DNA of 32,154 bases from an uncultured Erysipelotrichaceae bacterium (GTDB lineage: Bacteria > Bacillota_I > Bacilli_A > RF39 > UBA660), in the NCBI GenBank assembly GCA_902793315.1, contig CADBCT010000002.1, positions 66,973 through 99,126 on the forward strand, given 5' to 3'. The notes beneath the pieces were generated by a model that had not been told where the DNA came from, made no database searches, and worked only from the letters and a program-made list of their open reading frames with translations. The position numbers and the translations under genes were made by a program. The number at the start of each line of letters is the position of its first letter. Position 1 is the first letter of the stretch. Shown piece after piece: positions 8,100 to 15,803 of this stretch.

Positions 8100-8903
8100 T
8101 TATCCTCCTTGAACCACTACTCTTTTCAAATTTTTCTTCATCAAACTATGTCCAATTAATATTAATAATATTAACCAAGTAGTTTGAATTATTATTCCTG
8201 GTAAACAGGTTTTTATTGGGATGTTTCCAACATAAATACGAAATGGCAAATCGCTTATATATTGGAATGGTAATAATTTAGATATCTTTTGCAAAAAGAT
8301 AGGAAAGAAAGGGATGGGAACTACTACTCCTGATAAAATATCAGCAATTGTGATCATAATATTAACTATTCCTTTTTCACTCATAGTAGCCAAAGTAAGT
8401 ATTGGATAAAGAACTGTTAGAGATGTGACTAATAGAGAACCAATTATAAGTGATAATAAGAAAACTATAAAACTACTTAGAGATGCTGGTAATCCTAATC
8501 CGTATGGTGCTGGTAATAAAGAAGTAACTAAGATTAAGGGGAAGAATCTTAATGTTACATCAGCTAATTTTTGACCAAGTACTTTAAAATACCACATAAA
8601 GTATAAATCTTTAGGTCTAGCTAATTCGTAAGAAATAGTTCCTTCTCTGACCATCTTGAATAATTCTTGATCTCTAGTAAATTGATTTACTAGTGCTAAT
8701 AATGCTTGGTTTAACCAAAGATAAGTAATTGTTTGAGCTAGAGTCATAGGAATATCTTTTCCTCCTGACTCATAGAAAGCAATATAAACCATAATATAGA
8801 CAAAACCAAAGAAGAACTGTGTTGCAATACCAGCCCAAGCAGCACTCCTGTATTGAAGTCCACTTATAAACTTCAATTTAAAGTAAGAATAATAGGCTTT
8901 CAG
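8100..8903 (-). CDS. ABC-2 type transporter permease, probably starting at a CTG codon
   Basis: This is the first of two permeases, with six hydrophobic segments and LQYRSAAWAGIATQFFFGF near the N-terminus, a hallmark of this ABC-2 permease group. A TTG at 8876 could start a 258-residue form, but it has no ribosome binding site and would cut off the usual amphipathic N-terminus. Reading upstream in frame gives KAYYSYFKLKF from CTG 8903. That CTG overlaps the ATPase stop as CTGA, the same geometry as the common ATGA coupling, and a GAGG lies ten bases upstream. I therefore annotate the 267-residue form. Partner of the ATPase at 8900-9880 and the permease at 7323-8099. Confidence 0.8.
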   Translation of the reverse strand: MKAYYSYFKLKFISGLQYRSAAWAGIATQFFFGFVYIMVYIAFYESGGKDIPMTLAQTITYLWLNQALLALVNQFTRDQELFKMVREGTISYELARPKDLYFMWYFKVLGQKLADVTLRFFPLILVTSLLPAPYGLGLPASLSSFIVFLLSLIIGSLLVTSLTVLYPILTLATMSEKGIVNIMITIADILSGVVVPIPFFPIFLQKISKLLPFQYISDLPFRIYVGNIPIKTCLPGIIIQTTWLILLILIGHSLMKKNLKRVVVQGG

Positions 8904-9880
8904 ATCTGATAATCCTCATATAATCTTACAATCATTTTATCAATTGGCTCTTGTTCTATCTCAATATCTTCAATGGAAATCTTATGAGACAAAAAAGTCA
9001 ATAATTCAGAAATAGATATTAGTTTATTATTTATTACTAATTCATATCCATCTTTATTCTTTTTTTTGCTAATAATTCCCTTTTTCTTAAAGTTCAGTGT
9101 ATCCTTTGTTTTAACACTGATATAAGTTTCTGTCTCATATTTGTCTTTTAGTTTTTTGAGACTACCATCATATAAAACTTTTCCCTTTCCTATCAAAATT
9201 ATTCGTTTAGCGAGTGTCGTTATATCTGACATATCATGAGTAGTCAAGATTATTGTTGTATGTTTTTCTTTGTTTAATTTCTTAATAAAATCTCTGACTA
9301 ACTGTTTTGAAACAGCATCTAATCCAATAGTTGGTTCATCTAGAAATAGGATTTCTGGATTATGTAATAATGATGCCGCTATTTCACAGCGCATTCTCTG
9401 TCCTAGACTTAATTGTCTAACAGGAATGTTTATGATATCTTGTAGATTTAATTTTTCAATCAAATCCTTCTTAGTAGTACGATATTCTTCTTCAGGAATT
9501 TCATAAATATCTCTTAATAAATCAAATGTATCTTCTGCAGGAATATCCCACCATAATTGGCTTTTTTGTCCAAAGACTACACCGATTTTTTTGACATATT
9601 TTACTCTTTCTTTCCAAGGAGTCATACCAGCTATTTTACAACTTCCTGAATCAGGATTTAAAATACCACTAAGAATTTTAATAGTAGTACTTTTTCCTGC
9701 TCCATTAGGTCCAATATAGCCAACTATTTCTCCTTTTTCAATTGAAAAAGAAATATCATCTACTGCCTTAATGTTCAAATACTCGCGTTTAACGAATGAT
9801 CTGAATGCTTCTTTCAAGCCACTCTTTTTCTTAGCAACTCGAAAGGTTTTAGATATCTGCCTAACCTCGATGAATGACAT
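8900..9880 (-). CDS. ABC transporter ATP-binding protein (ABC-2 exporter, DrrA/YadG-like)
   Basis: This 326-residue ATPase powers the two permeases encoded after it. Motifs in order: Walker A GPNGAGKSTT near residues 58-67, the Q-loop region GQKSQLWWD, the signature LSLGQRMRCE near 158-167, Walker B EILFLDEPTIGLD near 174-186 and the H-loop LTTHDMSD near 211-218. About 100 residues follow the ATPase core and end in EQEPIDKMIVRLYEDYQI, the usual C-terminal extension of this exporter type. It begins at ATG 9880 with AAAGGAG upstream. Its transcript carries a leader with a terminator-like hairpin at 9905-9948, which suggests controlled expression. Substrate unknown. Confidence 0.93.
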   Translation of the reverse strand: MSFIEVRQISKTFRVAKKKSGLKEAFRSFVKREYLNIKAVDDISFSIEKGEIVGYIGPNGAGKSTTIKILSGILNPDSGSCKIAGMTPWKERVKYVKKIGVVFGQKSQLWWDIPAEDTFDLLRDIYEIPEEEYRTTKKDLIEKLNLQDIINIPVRQLSLGQRMRCEIAASLLHNPEILFLDEPTIGLDAVSKQLVRDFIKKLNKEKHTTIILTTHDMSDITTLAKRIILIGKGKVLYDGSLKKLKDKYETETYISVKTKDTLNFKKKGIISKKKNKDGYELVINNKLISISELLTFLSHKISIEDIEIEQEPIDKMIVRLYEDYQI

Positions 9881-9904
9881 TTAAAATTTCACTCCTTTCC
9901 ACGC

Positions 9905-9948
9905 AAAAAAACCACATATTTCCCATATGTAGGTATGTTAAATACATA
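9905..9948 (-). promoter_or_regulatory. Attenuator-like leader of the ABC exporter operon (terminator and competing antiterminator)
   Basis: In the transcript ACATAT and ATATGT (9925-9930 and 9914-9919) pair around five bases, extended by CC/GG with one bulge, and seven U follow (9905-9911). This is an intrinsic terminator 25 bases before the ATPase start, with no room for a later promoter. The preceding gene has its own terminator at 10013-10037, so this one sits in the leader. Upstream TATGTA (9943-9948) can pair with TACATA (9926-9931), which would break the terminator stem. The stems are short and AU-rich, so thermodynamic support is modest. Confidence 0.5.
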
Positions 9949-10012
9949 GTTGAATTGCAAAAACGTCGATATCACAGTATCATATATCAAAAAAAAAGTA
10001 AATAGAAAAATT

Positions 10013-10037
10013 AAAAAAAGTTGTAAACAACAACTTT
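10013..10037 (-). terminator. Terminator of the superoxide reductase gene
   Basis: AAAGTTGT and ACAACTTT (10017-10024 and 10030-10037) form an eight-base stem; on the minus strand seven T follow. The stop codon (10036-10038) overlaps the stem. Confidence 0.8.
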
Positions 10038-10374
10038 ATTTTAATTCATTTACCCATAAACCATGCTTGTTGCAATAACTATATGCTTTCATTCCTTCGC
10101 GATAATCAACTTCCATTTTTGGCTCATCACCTGGTTTAAAATGTTTAATTATTTGCATATCACCATAATCGACCATAATCCATTCAATATAGTGATCTTC
10201 TTCCATAACATGATTAACTACTACTGTTACCTTAGTATCTTTTTTTTCTACTACTGGAACATGTTTTTCAAATGCTGCATCAACGCTATTAGATTTTATT
10301 ACTTTGTCATCTACATTTTCTACTTCTTTTAACAATAACATAACATTGTTATTATTACATTTTACTACTTTCAT
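10036..10374 (-). CDS. Superoxide reductase, one-domain (neelaredoxin/desulfoferrodoxin C-terminal type)
   Basis: The 112-residue protein reduces superoxide to hydrogen peroxide in the cytoplasm of anaerobes, using electrons from rubredoxin-like donors. The five ligands of the [Fe(His)4(Cys)] site can be seen: His in EKHVPV, His in VVNHVMEEDHYIEWI (first and second His), and Cys and His in SYCNKHGLW. EKHVP also holds the Glu-Lys pair next to the iron. The family usually has HPM where this protein has NHVM, a mild change. The N-terminal desulforedoxin domain of two-iron enzymes is absent; only one Cys (C6) remains there. I chose ATG 10374 over TTG 10395 because AGAGGAG lies eight bases before it. 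It is a single-gene unit with a promoter and terminator. Confidence 0.92.
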   Translation of the reverse strand: MKVVKCNNNNVMLLLKEVENVDDKVIKSNSVDAAFEKHVPVVEKKDTKVTVVVNHVMEEDHYIEWIMVDYGDMQIIKHFKPGDEPKMEVDYREGMKAYSYCNKHGLWVNELK

Positions 10375-10397
10375 TCTAACACTCCTCTTATACAATT

Positions 10398-10426
10398 ATC
10401 ATATAATTATTTTACTAAATAGTAAA
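10398..10426 (-). promoter_or_regulatory. Promoter of the superoxide reductase gene with a palindrome at the -35
   Basis: TTTACT (10421-10426 on the complement) and TATGAT (10398-10403) are 17 bases apart. The -35 is one arm of the perfect inverted repeat TTTACT-AAAT-AGTAAA (10411-10426), a candidate operator that does not match the PerR box consensus. Confidence 0.55.
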
Positions 10427-10458
10427 GAAAAGATATTAGAAAAAATCTAATATCTTTT
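10424..10458 (-). terminator. Terminator of the DUF1292/giant-protein operon
   Basis: A perfect 13-base stem (10428-10440 with 10446-10458) with a five-base loop, T-rich on the 3' side in the minus direction. The stop codon of the giant protein (10457-10459) is in the stem. Confidence 0.85.
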
Positions 10459-13400
10459 ATCTTCTTCTATGACTATGTTCATTCTCTTCTTCATTTTCAT
10501 TTTCTTCTTCATTCTCAGGTTCCATTTCACCCAATTCTTTTCTTCTTCTTTCCTTCATAGCATCTATTGTTTCATTTCCATAGCCACGTTTAATCATTGT
10601 TTCTTGATCTTTAGCTAATTTACCAAATAAAACTTGAGCAGATCCTAAACCAAGCATAGTTGTCAAGAAGTCATCAGGTAATTTTCCTGCAGCATTTTCA
10701 ACTGTATAGTTAAGTAGACTTTCAGCATCATCCATAACAGTTGAAATTGAATCTAAACCTTCTCCTATAGCTCCAGGATGAGCAAGTTCATAATCAAATG
10801 AAGTTAAGAATGCATCTAAATCATAATTATTGTTACGAGCATATTCTTGTAATTGTGGCATATAGTCCGCAATAAATTGATGTCTAGTTTCAGCCAATTC
10901 TCTAAGAACATCTTCATTAGCCCTAAGGTATTGAACACTAGTCATTTCTCCAGCATTAAATCTCCTTTGATTTTCAGCAAGAGTCCTTGTTGTTCTTTCC
11001 ATAACAGAATTATACCATTCATGAATGTCGGTATCATCATAACGACTGAAATCCCAGCCACCGCCATCATGAGCAGTTCTATCAAATCCTCGTCTTTCAC
11101 CTAATCCAGCTAATCCGCCAGTATCAGTATAACCTTGAGCTTCCATTCCCTTAGCAATTGATTCACTCTGATCTACTTGATGTTGAGCAGTATCTCTAAC
11201 ATTTTGAGCACCAGCTTGATTACGAGCATCTACTTCTCTTAATCTATCTTCTGCTTGTCCTATTTCTTTATGAGTTTTATAAGCATTATACATACCAACT
11301 ACCGAAGATACAGCAGTAACAGTCATAATAACATTTCTGATAAATGGATCTCCACGATAATCAAATTGTTCAGCAATAGGCATATAATATGTTTTTCCAA
11401 CTGATCTTTCTCCTAATATACCTTTCTTGATTTCAGTATTATCCATTAGAACGCCTTCCATTTTCATGAAATTGTCAACTACTATTGCAGGATCTTTTTC
11501 TTTATCAATAGCATCCAACAATTTTCCACGATAGCTACCTAACTCTAACAATTCATCAGAAGACAATTCTTGTTCTTTTGCCCAACGGTAACCAGCATAT
11601 ATCATTTTACTTCTAACAGCTTTAAAATCTTCTTGAATTCCATGAACACCAGAACTTAATAACTGATTAACTTTTTCACGGTCTTCCATTATATACATAA
11701 TAGCTCGAGCTGCTTGACCTAATAATGCTTCTTGTGCATTATTATATTCGTTCTTATTAACCTCACCTTTAGCTAGTTTTTCTCGAAGCTCATCAATTAA
11801 TTTCAATGTTTCAAGTAAAACCGCATAGTTATTTTTCATATTATTATTTAATTTTTCAATTTTAGCCATTCCAAATTCTAATAATTTTGGAAGTAAAGCA
11901 TCATTGAAACCAGTAAGTTTTAATTGTTGAATTTCATTTCCTTTATACTTATCAAAAAGTATTTGTTTTTCTTCTTCTGTCAATTTATCCCAATTTTCTT
12001 GGAATTTCTTCATCATACCTTCTACTCTACCACCATCTAAGATTGACCAAATTTCAGCAAAATACTTACTAATACCTCTAAATAGTGCCTTACCAGCAGC
12101 TGGAACAAATCCAAAGACATTGTATTCAACTCTTTTTGTTCTTAAATCATTAACAAAGTCTTTAGCAACTGTTACTTTTGATGCTTGTAGTCGTCTAAAG
12201 TCTTTTGGTTTATTTTCAATTCCTTCTTTTAATTTTCCAAGAACGGTATATAAATTAGCCACTTCTTCTGGTTCTTCTTGTTTAGTTGGTTCTGCTTTAG
12301 GTTCTTTTTTAGGTGTTTTTTCTGAAGTTTTATCTGGAGTCGGATCAGATTTTCCAACTGGTGTTACATCTGAAGGTGGCTCTGGTGTTAAATTTGAAGG
12401 TGTTTCTGGTGTTCCCTCAGGAGTTTTCTCTGGAGTCACATCAGGTGTTACTTCAGGAGTTTTTTCTGGAGTCACATCAGATGTTACTTCAGGAGTTTGC
12501 TCTGGTGTTACATCTTCTTTTTTCTTTTCAGTCTTTCTTTTTATCTTAAAATGAGTAAGTTGTGTTTCACTATCTAGTCCCATATCAGCATCTGAAGCTT
12601 GATGATCAAATTCTATCTCTAATTCATTAGGATCTATTTCTCTATATTCTGGATAATCGTTATACATAATCTCAAGTACACGATTTTTAAGAATTTCTTC
12701 TTGTTCAGCTTCAGTATAATATATAGGCTCTCCATTATTATATGATTTTACTCTTGGTAATGAATCCATTGGATAAGTACCTGAATATAATTCTTCTTCT
12801 ACTTCAACAGTATTTTCAACTTCCTTTGTTTGCTTTCTTTCTATTGTAAAGCGAGTAAGTTGAGTTTCACTATCTAGTCCCATATCAGCATCTGAAGCTT
12901 GATGATCAAATACTATCTCCAATTCATTAGGATCTATCTTTTCGTATTCTGGATGATCCTTATACATAATCTTAAGTACACGATCTTTTAGAATTTCTTC
13001 TTGTTCAGCTTCAGTATAATATATAGGCTCTCCATTGTTATATGATTTTACTCTTGGTAATGAATCCATTGGATAAACACCTGAGTATAATTTATTATCA
13101 TTTTCAGAAGTGTTTTCTTCCTCTTTTTCTTTACTTTCAGCTATTAAAGTCTTAGCCTTTTTATCTGCTTCTTTTAATTCTTCTGAAGTCATTTGAACTT
13201 CATTAGCAGGAGTTCCTTTTGCTACAGTACTTTCAATACCATATAATGCTTTAACTAATTCTAATGAAGAAACTTCTCTATTTTCTAATTTAGCATTACT
13301 TATTTCTGTAGCCGCATCTTTTATAGCATTCCTAATTTGATCCATTTCTTCTGGAGTTCTATCTTCAACTTTCTTTTTATAGATATCATATAAACCCTTT

Positions 13401-14841
13401 TGTTTTAATATCTGTCTTATAATGCTCTTATCTCTTAATGTGTTTGTAATTTCTTGATATTCTTCTGGTGTCAAAGCATCTAATGCTAATGTATCTGCTT
13501 GAATTAGTTCTTTTTCTTCTTGTAATGATTCTATAGCACTCTTTCTTTCATTAATAATATTTTTTAATTCTATATTTTTATCTCTTATCTTACTTATTTC
13601 TTCACCAAGTTCTTTAACTTCAGTAGTATTATCTTTTTCTAAAGCTTTCTGTAGTTTTTCCTCTAATTTGGTTATATTTTTATTATTAGAACCATATTCA
13701 TTTATAAGTGTTTCTACTTCTTTTGCTAAACTTGTTATTTTAGCATTAATCTCTTTTAAACGAGTTTCTTTATCTACTTCTTTTTCTTCATAATCAGAAT
13801 CATTAGTCAACTCTTCAATAGTTGTTTCTCTTTCTTTACGCCACTTTTCTTCAAGTCCCCTATCAGCTAGCATTTTATCCCTATCTCTAGTTACTCTTGC
13901 TAATTCTTTACGTAATTTTTCAAGTTCTTGATCTTTACTATCTTCAACATCTTTATTATTTTCAATAAGACTTGCCGCATCAAATACTTTTGGAGCATTC
14001 TCTACTTCTTTTTCTAAAGACTCAATTCTTTTATTATTATCAGTAATTTTAGCTTCTATTTGTTTTACTGCTTCGTCATATCCTCTAACACTCTCTACTT
14101 TAGCTCCATCTTCTTTAAGTAGTTGTTCTTTAAGTTCAATATTAGCTTCTTTATCTTTTTCATATGAGCTGTTTTCCTTTTGTAAAGCTGCTAATTCTTC
14201 TCTTGCTGCTAGATGTAATTCTTCTCCTACTCTATCGAAAATTTCATCTGCTTCTTCTCTAGTTATACTCCCTTCAGCAACAAAAGAATCTAATCTTTCA
14301 GCAACGCTTTCAATAGTATCTCTTTCAGTAAACTCCAAATCTAAACTAGAACCAGCAAATGCTTTTGAAGTTGGATCATATGTCAACACTGATGTATCAT
14401 AAGCACTTTGTCTAAACTCTTTATCTTTTATAGAATTAGTTATATCTAGAATAGCATAATCAGAAAACCCATATTGTTTTGCATTAGATAAAATTTCTTT
14501 CTTATAATCATCATCATCTATTGAAATAACTATATCAGCAATTTTTCTTTGATTAAGTCCATATTTATTTGCACTACTTACTATTTCCTTCTTAGAGTCA
14601 TCACTCATTTTTAAGATTTCTTCAAAATCAGGTAACTCTGCTTTTGAAACTACTTCTTCAGACTGGACTTCCTCAGCTTTAGCTGCAGTAGCTATTTTTT
14701 CACCAGCTATTTCTAAAACATCTTCTAATTGTGCTATACTCTCTTTTAATTCTTGTTTTTCTTTGTTGTCTGCATTTTATCAAATATTTTTTGATAATCT
14801 TCTTGAGCTTCTTCTAGTGTTTTTCTTTTTTCTTCAGCCAT
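10457..14841 (-). CDS. Giant coiled-coil, repeat-containing cytoplasmic protein of unknown function, with a one-base frameshift near the start
   Basis: I do not recognise this protein. The best start is ATG 14841, behind GGAGG, but that frame stops after 31 codons at 14746. A shift of one base in the AAAA run at 14775-14778 joins it to the 1383-residue frame, which then reads through without a break; repaired, the product is about 1461 residues. The joined part is the same Glu/Lys-rich helical sequence on both sides, so this is one gene. Internal translation from ATG 14608 is possible but that ATG has only a poor ribosome binding site. No signal peptide is seen. In order: a helical N-terminus with two 30-residue repeats (SDDSKKEIV..., DDDDYKKEIL...), a long predicted coiled coil (about 13140-14250), two near-identical 100-residue repeats, a Thr-Pro-Glu linker, and a mostly helical C-terminal half with one short hydrophobic stretch near 11285-11340. 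It ends in an acidic tail and HSHRRR. It is co-transcribed with a DUF1292 gene. Confidence 0.8.
12429..12500 (-). repeat. Two 36-base tandem repeats encoding the Thr-Pro-Glu linker
   Basis: The 36-base unit starting with TCTGGAGTCACATCAG occurs at 12429 and 12465 with few changes, followed by partial copies. On the coding strand it gives TPEVT-DVTPEKTPE-type residues. The whole low-complexity linker spans about 12262-12525. Confidence 0.8.
12553..13091 (-). repeat. Near-perfect 300-base tandem duplication inside the giant gene
   Basis: The segment 12553-12791 recurs at 12853-13091 with a period of exactly 300 bases and only scattered differences. Each copy encodes YPMDSLPRVKSYNNGEPIYY, then an EAEQEEIL helix, then DPNELEI-FDHQASDADMGLD. 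The copies are joined by a variable acidic spacer. The exact period and high identity point to a recent duplication or ongoing homogenisation. Confidence 0.95.
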
Positions 14842-14853
14842 AAATACTGCCTC

Positions 14854-15129
14854 CTAACTATTTGCTTCCTTGTCTATTTGTTGTAAAACATCATGCACCA
14901 TAGCTAATTCTGCAGGATCCGTTACATTTTCTAACTCTGCTTTTGGATCTAACAAACTTGCTGCAGATATATAAATGTTTTGTCTTCCATTTTTTCCAAA
15001 ACTATGATCAGTATAACCAAAGTATGCTTTCATAGTATCTTCTGAATGAAAAGTAAACAAAATATCACAATCAATTAATTTACCGTCTTTTTCAATTTGT
15101 ATTTTTTCATTATCAATATCAAAGCCCAT
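14854..15129 (-). CDS. DUF1292 (YrzB-like) small protein
   Basis: This 91-residue acidic protein matches the DUF1292 pattern: an I-E-K-DG start, CDILFTFHSEDTMKAYFGYTDHS in the middle, and a C-terminal helix with DPAELAMVHDVLQQID. Homologues such as YrzB of Bacillus are of similar length (about 90) and have no settled function; they are often found beside yrrK and alaS genes, which are not here. The start ATG 15129 follows TTGGAGGAATAAAT. It is the first gene of a two-gene operon; the stop lies only 12 bases before the start of the giant coiled-coil protein, whose GGAGG site falls in that gap. The linkage suggests a related role but gives no mechanism. Confidence 0.85.
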   Translation of the reverse strand: MGFDIDNEKIQIEKDGKLIDCDILFTFHSEDTMKAYFGYTDHSFGKNGRQNIYISAASLLDPKAELENVTDPAELAMVHDVLQQIDKEANS

Positions 15130-15164
15130 ATTTATTCCTCCAATATATACATATATTCCTATTA

Positions 15165-15193
15165 ATTATATCATTTTATGCTTGTCAAATCAA
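15165..15193 (-). promoter_or_regulatory. Promoter of the DUF1292/giant-protein operon
   Basis: TTGATT (15188-15193 on the complement), a 17-base spacer ending in TGA, and a perfect TATAAT (15165-15170). GCTTG-N6-CAAGC (15180-15195) surrounds the -35 and could be an operator. Confidence 0.7.
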
Positions 15194-15217
15194 GCGATAT
15201 TAAACATTTACCCAAAC

Positions 15218-15243
15218 AATAAAAAGTAGGTTTTACCTACTTT
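15218..15243 (-). terminator. Terminator of the exported-protein pair
   Basis: AAAGTAGGT and ACCTACTTT (15223-15231 and 15235-15243) form a perfect nine-base stem with a three-base loop, followed by a T-rich stretch on the minus strand. The stop codon at 15237-15239 is within the stem. Confidence 0.85.
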
Positions 15244-15794
15244 ACAGCTCTTACTTTTACATTTATATAATCATCTTTTGTTAATTTGCCTGGTGTTACA
15301 ATTTTCACCTCATAATATATTGATTCTTTTTCATCCTTAGGAACTTCTCCACAATCTATTGTTTCTTGTTCTTGTCCTTTTAATAAATTTACGTTACTAC
15401 CATGTTTAGTTAATTCAATTTTAGTATCAGTAGTATTTTGAACATCAATATAGTAATGAAGATTTTCTTTATTAACAGTATTATTACTATAATTAGTCAC
15501 TTTAAATATATATGTTTCACTACTAGCATTTAAAGCTCTCAAATTAATATTAAAAGGTGCTTCTTCAGCTTTGTTTACGATTGGTACAACAATATTTGCT
15601 TTTAGTTCATTCTTTAACTCATTCTTTTTCTTTATTACAACTATACTTAATACAATTACTACAACTACTAATATTGCAAAGATTATTTTCAAAATATTTG
15701 TTGAATCAAATTGTTCCTTTTTTGAAATTTTTTTAGTAGTCACTTTCTTTTTAACATTTTTCTTTGTACTTTTACCCTTTCCTTTTTCTGCCAT
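15237..15794 (-). CDS. Membrane-anchored protein with an extracellular beta-sandwich-like domain, unknown function
   Basis: The 185-residue protein begins with a very Lys-rich cytoplasmic tail (residues 3-27), has one membrane segment (about 33-54, IIFAILVVVVIVLSIVVI), and then a domain of about 110 residues outside the cell. The pattern Y-I-F-K-V-T-N-Y, HYYIDVQNT and IYYEVKIVTPG suggests an Ig-like or TasA-like beta-sandwich, as in many SipW/TasA-associated Firmicute proteins; this is by residue pattern only. It contains a single Cys. A GGAGG site precedes ATG 15794, nine bases after the stop of the 15804-17168 gene, so the two form an operon. Confidence 0.75.
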   Translation of the reverse strand: MAEKGKGKSTKKNVKKKVTTKKISKKEQFDSTNILKIIFAILVVVVIVLSIVVIKKKNELKNELKANIVVPIVNKAEEAPFNINLRALNASSETYIFKVTNYSNNTVNKENLHYYIDVQNTTDTKIELTKHGSNVNLLKGQEQETIDCGEVPKDEKESIYYEVKIVTPGKLTKDDYINVKVRAVK

Positions 15795-15803
15795 AATTAC
15801 CTC

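Noticed and set aside
8874-8876. TTG 8876 as start of the first ABC permease
   Set aside because: No ribosome binding site precedes it and it would remove the conserved N-terminal helix; CTG 8903 fits better.
9880-9947. Leader peptide gene upstream of the ABC ATPase as a firm annotation
   Set aside because: The 28-codon frame has no ribosome binding site and runs into the ATPase gene, so it is mentioned only as a possibility.
10036-10395. Longer superoxide reductase from TTG 10395
   Set aside because: The AGAGGAG site lies between TTG 10395 and ATG 10374 and serves the ATG.
12120-12554. Plus-strand open frame of 144 codons rich in Gly, Ser and Val
   Set aside because: It is the complement of the repeated Thr-Pro-Glu linker and C-terminal part of the giant gene; its repeats come from that linker and it has no ribosome binding site.
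12429-13091. CRISPR array or mobile-element repeat
   Set aside because: The repeats are in-frame coding repeats with 36-base and 300-base periods within one gene; there are no spacers of CRISPR type, no terminal inverted repeats and no transposase.
14773-14781. Programmed -1 ribosomal frameshift in the giant gene
   Set aside because: The frame context is GAT AAA ATG, not an X-XXY-YYZ slippery heptamer, and four A are short for polymerase slippage. An indel or sequencing error is simpler.
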